Under the pieces are notes generated by a model. That model was given only the letters and a program-made list of their open reading frames with translations. It searched no databases and was not told the DNA's origin. The position numbers were made by a program, and so were the translations under genes. A DNA stretch of 64,000 nt from Diphasiastrum complanatum (Eukaryota > Streptophyta > Lycopodiopsida > Lycopodiales > Lycopodiaceae): assembly GCA_029204225.1 (NCBI GenBank), contig CM055104.1, positions 53,216,020 to 53,280,019 on the forward strand, read 5' to 3'. This document shows, piece after piece, positions 1 through 12,190 of the stretch; the stretch's first letter is position 1, and every line of letters begins with the position of its first letter.

Positions 1-1222
1 AAATTTTATGGATTTTCCATTAGGTTCTGGCAACTTTAACGAAGTAATACTTAAGCTAGTGTAGTCAAAAGGGTAGCAACCTAGCATTTACTTGTGTCGA
101 AGGAGTTTTTGGTGCCTTCGCTAATGAAATTTTTCAGGTGACCGTAAAATCTAAGGGAGGAAGAAAATGAGACACCAGAGTAGGTAAATGTGATTGTGTT
201 ATGTAGTTTGGATTGGTTAATAATCCATGTAAGAAAATTGCATAGCACCGGTTTTTTGAATTCATCAAGTTGAATTTATTTTGAATATCTATAGGACCAT
301 GAGTTGACCCTATTTGTTATTGGAAATTGTGACATTGGAATGAGAATGATACTTGGTTCACATTTGTACTGTAAGGAGCCTTATTCCTAAGAGTTGGAAC
401 TCTCAGATGTTAGGAATTTGGTGAATGTTAGTACCAACCGGATGGGTTGTTTATGTGACGATAAAGCCATGTGCAGATTTTTGTCAAATCACAATTTTGT
501 TATTGGATTATTTGGAATGCATTAGGAACAAATATGGGGGTACTCCAGTACTTGGTAGAATAGATATGTGCATATGAAATCCAGATAGAATTTTTAGATC
601 TCTGATTATTGGATATTGCGGTTATAGATCTTCTTGAAGATCGGATCCTATGTTTGGTTATAGGATGGTTGGATAATCTTTTTGATTTTCTGAAGAGCAG
701 ATCTAAAAGCAAAAAACTTTCTTGGAGAGAAAACTTATGGTATGGGAGATCAGTGATTTCAAAGAGAGAATTCTTGTGCGAGAATGATTTGTAGACCAGT
801 GGGTAGTATTTACATTATTTGTAATGCTAACAATTGAAACTTTTGGTTACTTGGTTAGAGTATTTGGAGAGGTTATGAGATATAGATCCGGATCCCTCAA
901 TGGTATCTCATAAATTTCAAATTGGAAACCCTTAAAAGCTATTTCTCTTTTAATTTAAACCTCTACTTTTTAGAAATTTCTTAAATACAAGTCAATTGGA
1001 TTGAGATTCATATAATTCTTTCCAGTGTAGAACTAGGTTTTGAAGGATTGTTAAAGTTATATGAATTTATGTTTTCATTTCAGTTTTGTGAATTTAGCTC
1101 AAAATCAATTGATGTTTTCAACTGATTAAGTGGAATTTAGACTTATGGTGCCCAAATGATTATCTCTATTTGATAGTTGATTATAGAGAGTAATGTTTCT
1201 ATCTCTCGGGATAAGATACTTT
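1..1222. other. Unassigned AT-rich DNA
   Basis: No reading frame of convincing length or recognisable domain is seen on either strand; the longest frames are below 75 residues and overlap each other. There is a stretch with ggtgccttcg and ggtgaccgtaa near 109-148, words that also occur in the 51.1-51.8 kb insertion, so part of this may be an old copy of the same repeat. It is probably decayed transposon sequence, but I cannot name the family. Confidence 0.4.
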
Positions 1223-2121
1223 TGTTGGATTTACTCCTCCTACTCTCCTAAATCCTTTTTTTTTTTTTTAATCTGCCTCCATTCTTGCTGCATATTTACT
1301 AACGTTGTCACGCAGCGTGCATATTTACACGCAAATTCGCACAGACGAATAAAAGACGAAAGAATCGCGAACAATGTGTTTTTACATAGGTTATGGTGAT
1401 GGGCGAAAAGGGGACACTATCCTACAGAATGCTGAAGGTGTCCTAAAAGCTAAGGCACCCTGTAAATCTTATCCTAAGGCCATTCGTAAGAGTGACTCAC
1501 TTTTCGCATCATCACCAACATTCACTTCAGCACTGGCTGACGTCGCGCCCTTTTTACGCTCACTTGATGCAGTTGCGCTAACATATTGGACAATGATTGC
1601 AACCACCCACGATCTCCTACAAACAGCACATGCACTCTGTACTTTCACATCTGCACACCTGTAATATTATGTATAAATACATATTCTAGACACCATTCAG
1701 ATGATGATCATCAAATGATCAAGTGAGAGAAGAAGAGACTAAGAGAAGAGGTTTCATTCCTCATTACAAACAAAATAAGCTTCGTAGGGCATGCGGTTTC
1801 GTCCGCTATTGTATTGTGCTCTGCCGCATTATTAACTTGTATACATGATATACTTAATCTGATACAGCTCTTTGTTCTGCATTCAGATCTATTGTTATGC
1901 TTGTTCTTCATTTTGTCTGATCTTTCTAGTTGCTCTTTCTGGTATTAGATGATCACCTTTTAGTCATGTCTTTCGCGAATAATTTCGCAACTAATTATTA
2001 GTCGAGCACAGTCTAGCTCTTTGCGAAATCATTCGTGATAGATAATTTGTCTTGCGATTTGCGACAAATTATTCATCTAGTGTTTCATCCATTAAATGTT
2101 TGGTTGCGTAATCTAGAATGA
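1223..2121 (+). mobile_element. Ty1/copia element A, truncated 5' LTR
   Basis: This begins with tgttggatt and is collinear with the full LTR of element B at 26611-27642: shared words include the tctgcctccatt...gctgcatattta stretch, the gattgcaaccacccacgatctc block, a TATA-like gtataaatac (about 1670) and the gtcgagcacagtctagctct block. Compared with B, its 3' end is missing: near 2121 the sequence jumps from the ...gtaatctagaatgac stretch to gcttgattagcttccac, so the last part of the LTR and the tggtatcagagc primer site are deleted. A also holds internal sequence near 1400-1550 that B lacks. A hairpin lies at 2042-2072. Confidence 0.75.
2042..2072. repeat. 10-bp inverted repeat in copia LTR
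   Basis: The arms ataatttgtc (2042-2051) and gacaaattat (2063-2072) are perfect reverse complements around an 11-nt loop. The same arms are kept in the LTR of element B (27352-27361 and 27373-27382), although the loop differs. It lies in the 3' part of the LTR, downstream of the TATA-like site, so it would be in the transcript. Confidence 0.75.
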
Positions 2122-2255
2122 CTATAGCTTGATTAGCTTCCACAGTACAAGACTCTACTAGTCGATAGAGTAATTGTTTTCTTGTTTTGTAAATATCAAA
2201 TTTTTATACTTAAGTCACTGATAGTTTCTCCTATCACTTAGACTAATTCTTCCAC

Positions 2256-3595
2256 ATGGATTCCCAAGGGAAAGCCGGTCCTATCATGGACAAGCTTGAT
2301 GGAGCCAATTACCATCTGTGGAAATTTAAGATGAAAACTGTACTAATAGCAAAAGAATTGTACGACGACGCGACAATCACCAAGTGGAAGTTGAAGGATG
2401 GAAAAGCTTTCGCGCTGATCATCCTCAACATCACGGATATCCAGATCAGCCATGTATCCGAGGCTCAGACATCGAAAGAAGTCTGGGACATCTTGAGCAC
2501 ACTATACGAAGTGCGAGATATAGCTTCCAAGCTACATCTCAGGAAGAAATTCTACTCCCTCAAGATGACGAATGGTGATTCTCTGCAGAATCACATTAAT
2601 CAATTCAAGAACTTGCTAAGACAAATGGCCGCTGTCGGATCTGTCATAGACGATCAAGACGCAGTGACGCAACTGCGTGCAAGCTTGTCAAGTTCTTACG
2701 ACAGCTGGGTGATGCTCATCACGACTCATCCAGAATTGACTCTTTCGAGAGTCATTACTATGTTGTTGCAGGAAGACACGCAAAGGAACGAAGCCTTGAG
2801 TTCCTCAGTTGATTCTCACGCCTTGTACACCAACAAGAGCATGAAAAAGCAGAAGAAGAAGAAAGGCTTGAAGCAATCAAAGCCAGACCAGAAACCAGCT
2901 CAGCACAAGGAACAGTCGAATCCGTAGACAAAGAAGAAGCTGTTCTGCAGATACTGCAAACGAAACAACCACGAAATACAAGACTGCCACATACTTCAAG
3001 CGAAGAACAACAGCAAAGGGCAGTCGAATCAAGTGGCGAATGCAGCTGTAGAACCTCCATAGCCTATTCAAGAAGCGGATCATGATGCCTTCATGACCAA
3101 CCATCAAGGAGCATCAACACATGACTAGCCTCATTGGCTGTTTCGAGTCCTATACACCTTACAGTACTCAAAAATTCGTTCACTTTGGCGACAATAGCAC
3201 ACAAGCTATTAAAGGTGAAGGCATTGTAAGATTATGTTTTGCGAATGATCAGTCTAAGCTACTCTCTAAAGTCCTGTATGTACCAAAATTATCTACGAAT
3301 CCGCTCTCTGAAAGCAGAATCACAGATCTAGGACACAAAGTAGAATTCAAATGTGATCAATGTAAAGTAGTTGATAGGACATGCAAGATCCTAGCATTTG
3401 GAAAGAGGCATGGATACTTGTATAAATTAAGTCATTGCTTTTCTGCGTCTAGTCAGGCTCTCAGTACTTCAATTCATTCAAATAAAGGTCTACTTTGGCA
3501 TTATAGACTTGGTCATTTAAATCATGCTGTTGTGACTTTTAACACTTTATGCTTCAGACATCTTCAGGTTGAAGAATTTCTTCCTCAAATGTAAC
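2256..3595 (+). pseudogene. Ty1/copia gag-protease-pre-integrase (element A), broken
   Basis: The gag frame opens at ATG 2256 and runs 223 codons to a TAG at 2925. It has the copia gag (UBN2-type) pattern: LDGANYHLWKFKM near residue 14, SKEVWDILSTLYE in the middle and a Lys-rich tail. After the stop the same frame continues into a CCHC knuckle (CRYCKRNNHEIQDC, about 2943-2984), so the stop is a point mutation; element B has cag at that codon. The aspartic protease active site is missing: a 39-nt segment present in B, encoding the DSGA region, is absent near 3115. The following frame (3121-3594) carries the protease C-terminal part and a pre-integrase segment (LWHYRLGHLNH). An in-frame 36-nt segment of B's gag is also absent here. 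The reading ends abruptly near 3595 against a minus-strand copia gag. Confidence 0.85.
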
Positions 3596-3890
3596 TTGGA
3601 AGTAACATCCTTGATATCATATAGGATTGCTAGGATGTCCCATGCATCCTTGGCTACGTATGTGAATTATCTGTGTATCCTTAATATTGAGAGTGATCAT
3701 GGCAAATGCCTTGCCATCTCTCAGTCTCCATTTTGTGATAATGGCTGCATCACCTTATGGCTTGACTTCTGTGCCGTCAACAACGTCCCACAGTTCCTTG
3801 GCTAATAGCATTTTGAACTTCCAGAGATGATAGTTCCCTCCATCGAGTCTCTCAATTAGAGAAGATGGATCCATTCTGGTTGAGCGAGAT
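3590..3890 (-). pseudogene. Ty1/copia gag fragment, opposite orientation
   Basis: Read on the minus strand from about 3890, the translation gives MDPSSLIERLDGGNYHLWKF, then LLAKELWDVVDG, a stop, KWRLRDGKAFAMITLNIKDT and a decayed AKDAWDIL-like stretch. This is the N-terminal half of a copia gag related to, but clearly diverged from, element A. It is cut off at about 3590 where plus-strand element A begins. The primer site and LTR upstream of it on the same strand (4001-4415) belong to it. Confidence 0.7.
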
Positions 3891-4000
3891 CGTTGGTCGT
3901 AACAATGATTTTAGAATATTGTTGGCTGCGCACTTGCTAGAACAACTTCTTCTTAGAAACAAGACTTGATAATCCGCAATGAAATGCAGATAACAAAACT

Positions 4001-4016
4001 GTCCACTCTGATGCCA
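4001..4016 (-). other. Primer-binding site of minus-strand copia element
   Basis: The minus strand reads tggcatcagagtgg, one or two changes from the tRNA-iMet-complementary tggtatcagagc used by most plant copia elements. It sits between a putative LTR end (4017) and the gag fragment at 3590-3890, the expected position. Confidence 0.6.
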
Positions 4017-4415
4017 TATTGAAAATCAGTGGGAATGAGCGGAAGCTGGTGAGTGAGCTAGGTCGGAAGCGCCACAAACAACAGCATAACGTTCAAAATG
4101 AATGATTCAGACAAATGGCAATGAAACGATACAGTAGTGAGACTAAGAATTTGCACTATGATTAATATCAAACAGTTGAGTACAATGCTTGAATTGATAA
4201 CTTCAGCTTACAGTCGTTCAGGGTGATAACGCTGTCTACAGAAACTCGAAAATTCAGAAGAAGATTTATGATGAAGATTCTAGGATTGATATCCTACAAA
4301 ATATCTACAACAACCGTTTTGTTGCAGTTATTACGACCGCCTCATTACAATTAATGCATGTACAAAGTGGGCGGACTGTCAACGTGAAGTCGTTGGGTCA
4401 GATTTTAGACCGACA
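4017..4415 (-). mobile_element. Putative 5' LTR of minus-strand copia element
   Basis: The span runs on the minus strand from tgtcggtctaaaat (4415) to the base before the primer site (4017), about 400 bp. The outer end starts with TG; the inner end reads ...caata rather than CA, so the boundary is approximate. No second copy is present in the window to confirm it. A short near-repeat of the outer edge (ttttagaccg) lies just outside at 4430. Confidence 0.5.
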
Positions 4416-5504
4416 ATATCGGATTTTAGACCGCCAGTATCGAAAAATATACAAAGGACTCGAAAAATATACATTGACTAAAAAAAGAACGAATTTTTCG
4501 AGTCGATCTGGTACCGAAAAATTCTAAAAAATTTGATCTTGAATTTTTCGATCTTCTGCTAAAAAATTTGAGCATTCTTTTCTAGGTTTTGTACAGTTTT
4601 CAAGATGCTCATTAATGAATGGATTTGAGGCTGAGCATCGAATTCCAAAAGAGTTGTCAAGTGGCCCATGTATGCATCTCCTCCTATAATGCCAAGATAT
4701 TTTATCTTATCCCACATTCGCTTTAGAAGAATGGCAAATACATCATGGAGTGTACATACATCCTTTTATGGAATCAAGGGCTAACCAGAATAAAATTCAA
4801 GAAATGGTACAACATATAGCAATCACCACATCAATGCAAAAACCAAAGAGGATCCAAAAAGTTATTGCTAAGGAGTTCATTTCTGCACAGTTGCTCTCAA
4901 AATCGGATGGATCATCCATAAAAAGTAGTACCTTAGTTGAGTTATTATAGACAACACACAACACATGTTGGACCAAGGGAACGAAGAATTCTACAAGATC
5001 TACATCAGTAAGGACCATGAGACACGTCTTTGTTAATCCATAATACAATTGGCTGTTGTCTTTTATATAGGGGCAAGACGAGATGTCAAGTTAAGATATG
5101 GATAGGCATGGGTGGGGATTTTCCCTCCTTGACTTCGAAGGCCTTTGGTATAGAAGGTGTCAACTACTTCATGGCTGATTTTGTGGTGGGGTCGATGGAG
5201 GTCTTAGAAGGCGAGGTGAGTAAAGATTAGCCTTGGTTTCAGAGATTGGATTAGATAATGCACGACGTGTGAAGCGCAAATGAGAAGTTGGGTGTTCATT
5301 GGTTATAAAGAATGACAATTCGGTGCCATGGTTGATAGGTTTAAAAATTGGGGATGGATTTGAAAACATAATATCAGGATAGGATATAAAAATTGGAATT
5401 GTATAGTAATATAAACGTCGCTATTGGCAAGTAGAAGGGGGGTGGTTTGAGTAGAAGAGGCGAGTTGAATAGTGCAAGTAGGTGATTACAAAAGGTGCTT
5501 TATT
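4416..5504. other. Unassigned DNA upstream of the pyrophosphatase promoter
   Basis: I see no domain or exon-like structure. Near 4440-4560 there are several copies of cgaaaaat/atttttcg words (cgaaaaatatac twice, then aatttttcgag, ccgaaaaattc and aatttttcgatc), a local repetitive patch. The rest is non-repetitive and without a supported gene. Confidence 0.4.
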
Positions 5505-5600
5505 GGCTACTTTAAAATGGCACCTTTAACTTAACTTGTGACACTTCAAATTGGCTACTTCAAAATGGCACCTTTGACGTAAGTTGTGGCACAAGTTAGA
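5505..5600 (+). repeat. 48-bp tandem repeat, two copies
   Basis: Copy 1 (5505-5552) and copy 2 (5553-5600) both read ggctactt-aaaatggcaccttt then a-cttaa-ttgtg-cac, with a few substitutions. They lie about 0.75 kb upstream of the pyrophosphatase start codon. The function is unknown; copy 2 contains tgacgt, a bZIP-type core, which may be chance. Confidence 0.7.
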
Positions 5601-6183
5601 CTACACTCCTTAGCAAGTCCCAAATTTAGAATGGAGTTCTTCCATTGGTTTAGGGAGTGGGTCTCCTCCCCTTTAAGACTTACGCTAAGTTGCTACCATG
5701 TGGTAGATGAGGGGGCATGGGACCCTTGCTACGTACTTTTGACTTGGGGACATTGCCTGGCATGTTAAGTGGGCCAAGGGCAAGTTAAGAAAAATGGGCC
5801 AATGGTTGGCCAATAGATTCCGGTTCTCCAATTCAAATATCAAAGGAGGGTGGCCCATTAACGGCGTGTCAACTCACTTGCCAATTGGGTGTCAAGTGAA
5901 AGGGACAGGCTAGTCTAAAATGGGCCTTAGTAAGAGTATCCTTGGCCCATTTTGGGTAGACTATAATGATTGGTTTCTTCTTTGGCTATTGCTTGTAACG
6001 CTTCAAAAACCGATCGAATGTGATGATGGTGTGCTCGAAAAATTGGCAACGCAAACATGGGGAAATTGGAGGATATGGGGTCCATAACTTCATTGTGCCT
6101 TTAACTTTGAAGATGGGTCCTTTGGGATGGGTATACGAGTACGACGGCCACGATTTTGACACGTGTTTGATATCCAAGTGAGC

Positions 6184-6359
6184 TTTCCCCCCCCTCCCCT
6201 CTCTGGTTCGTTTCTTCTCTCCCGCCTTAAAACCCCTTTTTCAATTTTTGGATCGCGAGGAGAGAGAGGGTTAGGGTTTGGGTTTAGCGATAGCGATCGC
6301 CATCGCCATCGCCATCGCCATCGCCATCGCCAGTAGCAGCAGCATTAAGGACAGCAGCC
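6184..6359 (+). promoter_or_regulatory. Proximal promoter/5' leader of the H+-pyrophosphatase gene
   Basis: Three features of plant leaders stack here: a pyrimidine tract (6184-6240, C/T-rich), a telo-box-like run ttagggtttgggttta (6271-6286) matching the plant telomeric motif often found near start sites of highly expressed genes, and a hexanucleotide run of about six atcgcc units (6296-6331) followed by agcagcagc just before the ATG. The transcription start cannot be fixed from sequence. The role of the motifs is inferred from their known distribution in plant promoters. Confidence 0.5.
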
Positions 6360-9300
6360 ATGGCAGCCACAGTGCTGCATCCTTTAGCAGTTGAGATCTT
6401 CATCCCAGTGGCCGCTGGAGTGGGCATCCTTTTTGCGCTTGTGCAGTGGTTTATTGTGTCAAGGGTTTCGGTGAGCAGCAGCAAGGATGGTCAGCATCCT
6501 CCAATCAGCAATAATGGATACAACGATTACCTGCTGCAGGAGGAGGGTGGCATCGATGAGAGCGATGCGGTTGCCAAATGTAGCGAGATTCAGGCTGCCA
6601 TTGCTGAGGGTATGCATCTCGTCCCGTCTTTTGCCTCCTACTCTTTTGCAAAGCGTCCCGGAATGTGAGGGAGTCCATGAACTATAGACTCTAGGATTGT
6701 TATTGATTTACACTGAAAAGTAAGTTGGGCTTGCTTCACAGGGGCAGAGTCTTTTTTGGCAACCGAGTACAAGTATCTTGCGGCCTTCATGGGCATTTTC
6801 TCGATTTTTATCTTCTTGTTTCTCGGATCTGTCAAGGGTTTTAGTACAAAGAAGGAACCCTGTGAATACAACCCTTCCGTGCTATGTGCTCCAGCCTTGG
6901 CAAATGCGTTCTTCAGCACAGTGGCGTTTTTACTAGGCGCAATGACTTCTACTTTGTCTGGTTATCTTGGAATGAAAATAGCAACTTATGCCAATGCAAG
7001 GACAACCTTGGAAGCACGGAATGGTGTTGGTAGGGCTTTTATTGTGGCTTTCCGCTCTGGAGCAGTGATGGGATTTTTACTCGCTGCCAATGGTTTGCTA
7101 GTTTTATTTTTAGCCATTATGGTATTTAAGCTCTACTATGGCCATGACTGGGCGGGTTTATATGAGGCCATTGCTGGATACGGACTCGGAGGTTCTTCCG
7201 TTGCTTTATTTGGGCGTGTTGGGGGAGGAATTTACACCAAAGCTGCTGACGTTGGTGCAGATCTTGTTGGAAAGGTTGAAAGAAATATACCTGAAGACGA
7301 TCCTAGAAATCCTGCGGTGAGTTTAGCACCGATTCATGTTGGGATTCCAGTATTGATGGCTAACGTTGCCTGTTTTCTCTGTCAAAGTCATGCACACTGG
7401 ACATGTTTGTCTTGATGGAACATAACAGATTTTATATTCATCTTATTTTACTTGAGACCGCTTTTCATTATATGTGTCAGAAGTTTCTCTTTTTTTGAGC
7501 CTGTACATGTTTATCACATAAAATCAAATTTAATCATTCAGCTAGCTCGTTGTGTACTGTTTCTTTGATTATTGAGGTTAGTTTGGTTATTGAAGTTAGA
7601 TGGACGATTAAGCATCATCCATCACCGGAGAGTTTCGGGCTTTAAATCTGGCTTTTCTTGATTCCAAACTTGTTTTAATAGGTGATTGCTGATAATGTTG
7701 GTGACAATGTGGGAGACATTGCGGGAATGGGTGCCGATCTTTTCGGCTCTTTTGCTGAATCTTCCTGTGCGGCTCTTGTTGTCTCATCCATTTCATCTTT
7801 TGGGACAGATTTAGATTTTGTCGCCATGAATTTTCCTCTGTTGATTAGTGGTGCTGGTATTTTTGTTTGCTTGGCGACAACCCTATTTGCAACGGATTTC
7901 TCTGTGATCAAGTCTGTGAAGGAGATCGAACCTACGCTGAAGAGACAATTGGTCATTTCTACAGTTCTTATGACTGTTGCTATTGGCATTATCTGCTACC
8001 TGGCACTGCCCAAGAGTTTCACAATCTACGTTGTTGGTCATCCGCCTAAAGTTGTGAGGAATTGGTATGTCCTCATTGCATGTACCTAATTTTAGTTATG
8101 TGCTCGGTATATTGAAGTGAGATCTAAACTACCGAATGTTCGTCTAGTGTCATAATTCTTATCAAAATGCAACCCTCTTCTTGGGGTTTTCTTCACGTTT
8201 TAAGAGAATAGTTTTACTTGATGCTTCACTTATGGTTCTGTTAAATTAGCCGGTCCTCTTTCTCCTTGGAGGTAGCACTTTGTGGGTTGTAAGTGTGCAC
8301 CATGCATAGTGTGTTAGGCAATTGGACAATGGTTCATTTTTCTAGGGTTATTGTAGCATTTTTATCAGCATTCTGCAATTAGCCTTCTGAAATCTGTTGC
8401 CATTTTGAATGAAGGTCCTTTCTTGTATTTCTACACTAATATACTATTTTTATATCGTCATACAGTAACACTGCTGTTCGTGAACTTTTGTAATTCGGCA
8501 TTATGATTAGTCGTTCGAATTTTTCAGGGACACATGCATTGGTATGGATTGTGTAACGGACAAATCCTTTCTTTGTTTTGTAAATAATCTGAGAGAATTT
8601 AGGGTTGCTGTGATTGTTGGAGCTAAAAACAGAGGTGGGATACCAGAAGGAGAGCAGCAAAGGGAGAATGTATAAATGGCAGATGGCCAGGATAGGGCCA
8701 TTGATTGCTAGCCTTTTTGCTTACCTCAGCTTGTCCCATAAATTTATTTACTACTTTAAAATGCCCATGCTAAGTTTTTTATTTTATGTCTGTAAAAAAG
8801 CCATGTTTTGCACTGTAGAAAAACCTGAATGATACTTTTTATAGCTTTCTGTTATGAAATTAATTCTCATTGCCATTGAGTTTCTTTTTGCTATTAAAGT
8901 TGTAGTGCGTATTTTGGACTTCACAGAACTCTGATCTCTTTGTAGCTTTGCAGGCAGCTATTCTTTTGTGTTGGTTCAGGACTATGGGCCGGGCTAATAA
9001 TCGGCTATACTACTGAGTACTTCACATCAAATGCCTATCAGTGAGTACACTGTACAGTAGTGTGATGGACTTAACTCTAGAGAGTTGACTAGTGTTTGAT
9101 GAATTTTGTAATCATCATTTGCCACATGTTGATCCTTAATTCCTCTCCTTGTAGGCCCGTACAAGATGTTGCAGATTCTTGCAAAACGGGCGCTGCAACA
9201 AATGTCATCTTTGGACTTGCTTTGGGATACAAGTCTGTCATCATACCTGTTTTAGCCATTGCTATAGCGATTTTTCTGAGTTTCAGCCTAGCTGCCATGT

Positions 9301-10499
9301 ATGGAATTGCTGTTGCTGCCCTTGGAATGCTAAGTACTATTGCCACGGGTCTTGCCATTGATGCTTATGGACCAATCAGTGATAATGCTGGTGGTATAGC
9401 TGAGATGGCTGGTTTAAGCCATACAGTTCGTGAAAGAACTGATGCACTTGATGCTGCAGGAAATACCACTGCTGCAATTGGCAAGGTAAGTTGAATCCCA
9501 CTTTTGCGCATTAAGTCTGTATCTTTTAGGTCTAGCTGGGATATGTTGCCTATTTTTTATTGCAAACTCCTTGGCTTGATATGCACAGGGCTTTGCAATC
9601 GGATCAGCTGCACTTGTTTCCCTTGCCCTGTTTGGTGCTTTTGTGAGTCAAGCTGGAATAGCTGTTGTGGATGTGATCCAACCGAAGGAGTTTGTTGGTT
9701 TACTTGTTGGAGCTATGTTACCTTATTGGTTTTCAGCCATGACCATGAAGAGTGTTGGAAAAGCTGCACTTTCAATGGTTGAAGAGGTGCGAAGGCAGTT
9801 CAGTACCATTCCGGGTCTCATGGAAGGACAAGTAAAACCAGATTACAAAAGATGCGTTCAGATCTCAACAGATGCGTCAATAAGGGAAATGATTCCTCCT
9901 GGCGCGCTGGTTATGTTAACTCCCCTTATTGTGGGAACTCTTTTTGGAGTGCCCACTCTTGCCGGACTTTTGGCTGGGGCTTTGGTTTCTGGAGTTCAGG
10001 TAAGAACGACTCATTTTGTTGGATTCTATGATTGTATTATGAATCATTATAACATGTGAATTGTGGAAAGTTGTATAGGCATAGATTATTGTTGATAAAG
10101 CATTTTCTTCTTGTGTAGATTGCGATATCTGCCTCCAATACAGGTGGAGCATGGGACAATGCAAAGAAGTATATTGAGGTCTGTAATCTCTTTATTATAT
10201 GTAGAATTTTAATATTTTGTTTTCTTTGAAGATATTCTTACAATATATGAATCTGTTCTAATTTCAATCTTCATTGCACTCTGCAGGCTGGTGCATCTGA
10301 GCATGCCAGGTCTCTTGGACCAAAAGGATCTGAAGCCCATAAAGCTGCTGTGATTGGTGATACTATTGGTGACCCTTTGAAAGATACATCTGGGCCATCA
10401 TTAAATATTTTGATCAAGTTAATGGCTGTGGAATCGTTGGTGTTTGCCCCGTTTTTCAAAGCTCATGGTGGGCTTTTGTTCAAGCTGTTAAACTTATAG
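6360..10499 (+). CDS. AVP1-like (VHP): Type I (K+-dependent) vacuolar H+-translocating inorganic pyrophosphatase
   Basis: The enzyme hydrolyses cytosolic pyrophosphate and pumps H+ across the tonoplast. Eight coding exons join with consistent phases: 6360-6609, 6742-7316, 7682-8064, 8954-9040, 9155-9485, 9589-9999, 10119-10178 and 10287-10499, all with GT-AG introns (about 103 to 889 bp). They give 769 codons plus TAG, close to the about 770 of plant type I enzymes. The substrate motif [19 protein letters not shown] ends exon 2 and [10 protein letters not shown] opens exon 3; [10 protein letters not shown] straddles exons 5 and 6. Ala in that motif marks the K+-dependent type I class, where type II has Lys. 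Multiple hydrophobic helices follow the family pattern, and the C-terminus [11 protein letters not shown] resembles the usual HGG-LFK end. ATG 6360 gives [20 protein letters not shown], a normal N-terminal membrane segment. I see no stop or frameshift, so it is probably functional. Confidence 0.96.
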
Positions 10500-11814
10500 T
10501 TGACACGTCTTTTTAGCAAAATACAAGTTCTTTATCTATAGGTCTTCACCATGAAAACTTTTGTTTCCTTCATCAAAGCTACCTTTATAGAGCTACAATC
10601 AGATACCTTTAAATTTTAGAACAATATGTGATGTTATAGAGCCACATACTTTTACGAGATTGGATACGTCCAAATTTTGAGCCGAGGCTTTTTTTTGAAC
10701 TTCCATGTATATGAGAAACCACATCAAACTTTGAGTTTTTATCCCTCGTCAGGTGAATCTATTACAAGGGGATTGAGGGCATCTTTTTGGCCCTATACAT
10801 ATATTCTAAATTAATGGTTCCTTTTTTTGATCATATGAAGTCTTTGTATGATTTTAACTGTCAATGATTCTAGGATAGATTAGTATCTGGTGATCCTGAA
10901 TTTAAGGTGTTTAATCTATGTTTTTTTGTTGAACTATACACACGTTGGAACTGGTTGCTTTATTTCTTGACTTACCCTGTGTAGTTGGAAAACATGTTTC
11001 ATCTGAAAGTAAGCTGTAGATCTCCTAAGCTTTAGAAACTTGAGAGGCTGAAATGTATCTTCCATCAATTGTGCAGATTTCCAAGGACTGATTAGAATCT
11101 GTCCATTGCATTGGACAAATTTGTCCACATTTTGCCTTAAAGCTTCTCATTAATTAGATTTTTTGAAAAGCATTTTGTTTGTTTTTGACAATTAGTCTCA
11201 AATTTTGTTCTTAATTGTTTTGTCATTCATTTCTACCTTAACGATTCTCTGCACCTAAAATTATCTACTAAAAAATGACATGATGCTATATGTACTTTTT
11301 CTAAATTAAGGCAGTGTACCTCGTCCAGTACCTATCCAGAAGGTTGGGGGGCCTTGCTGAACAAGTGACTAATGAGCAAAGGGTAAAATTTTATAATCAA
11401 CTGACCAAATGAAAGGAACAATCAGGTAGAATAATCTTAGAATAGCTGGTTGACAACACTTAAAACCTCTTTTGCTGAATAAGCCTTGTCATGATTGGAA
11501 TGAAGGAAAGAATAATAGACATTGACAGAACAAGTGATGATTTAAGTTGTGCGGTTTGGAGTTTGAAGGAAAGATTGAATAATAATCAATTTCTATGCTA
11601 CAAACCATAAAGTTTTAGAACTAAAATATACTATCAATATGAAAATTAAAATTTTTTATCACTCATGGAATTTTAAAAATACATGAAATCCTAAATGATA
11701 AATTTTGTGCTTGCCAACTTTTCAACATTCGACATTCAAACGAAAATCTATAACATCCAAAGTTCAAACATACTAAAATTCCTACCTTAGTAGACTTGAT
11801 TATGTCATTAAAGC
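10500..11814. other. 3' flank of the pyrophosphatase gene, otherwise unassigned
   Basis: The first few hundred bases must contain the 3' UTR. I see no clean AATAAA soon after the stop, which is common in plants. The remainder is AT-rich with no supported reading frame. Confidence 0.4.
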
Positions 11815-12190
11815 TTAAAATGGTAGATATAAATTTCTAACTCTAATACATGTAATCAGAGTAGTATCTTCATCGAAGATTGTACATTGCTCAGAAGAGA
11901 AAGTAACAATGTAGCCCTCGTTAGTTATCTTAGAGACTGATAACAGGTTCTTTGATAGCTGAGGGGTGTGAAGAACATTGGGAACACAAATAGAAAGATC
12001 GTTATTGAACGTGATCTTGACTGTCCCTTTGCCTTCCACGCGTATGGTGATTGAATCTCCAAGATGAATTGATCTCTGTTGTAAGCTGCATATTCGGTAA
12101 CTGATTACTTGTGAGAGCTCATGTGTTGGGTAGCACCGCTGTCCAGGTACCAGCTATTGTGGTCTTTGTTGCCACTATTGTAAGTCATTA
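11815..12190 (-). pseudogene. Ty1/copia protease/pre-integrase relic
   Basis: On the minus strand a frame near 12150 reads WYLDSGATQHMSSHK, the copia aspartic protease active site (DSGA), and then hits a stop. A second frame (12039-11815) continues with GTVKITFNNDLSICVPNVLH and LSKNLLSVSKI, the downstream protease and spacer part. The frames need a shift to join, so it is dead. No LTR or other domain is found beside it, so this is an isolated fragment. Confidence 0.75.

Noticed and set aside
6284-6484. Minus-strand frame over the pyrophosphatase start with a Gly-Asp repeat
   Set aside because: It is the reverse reading of the (atcgcc)n run and the first exon; no independent support.
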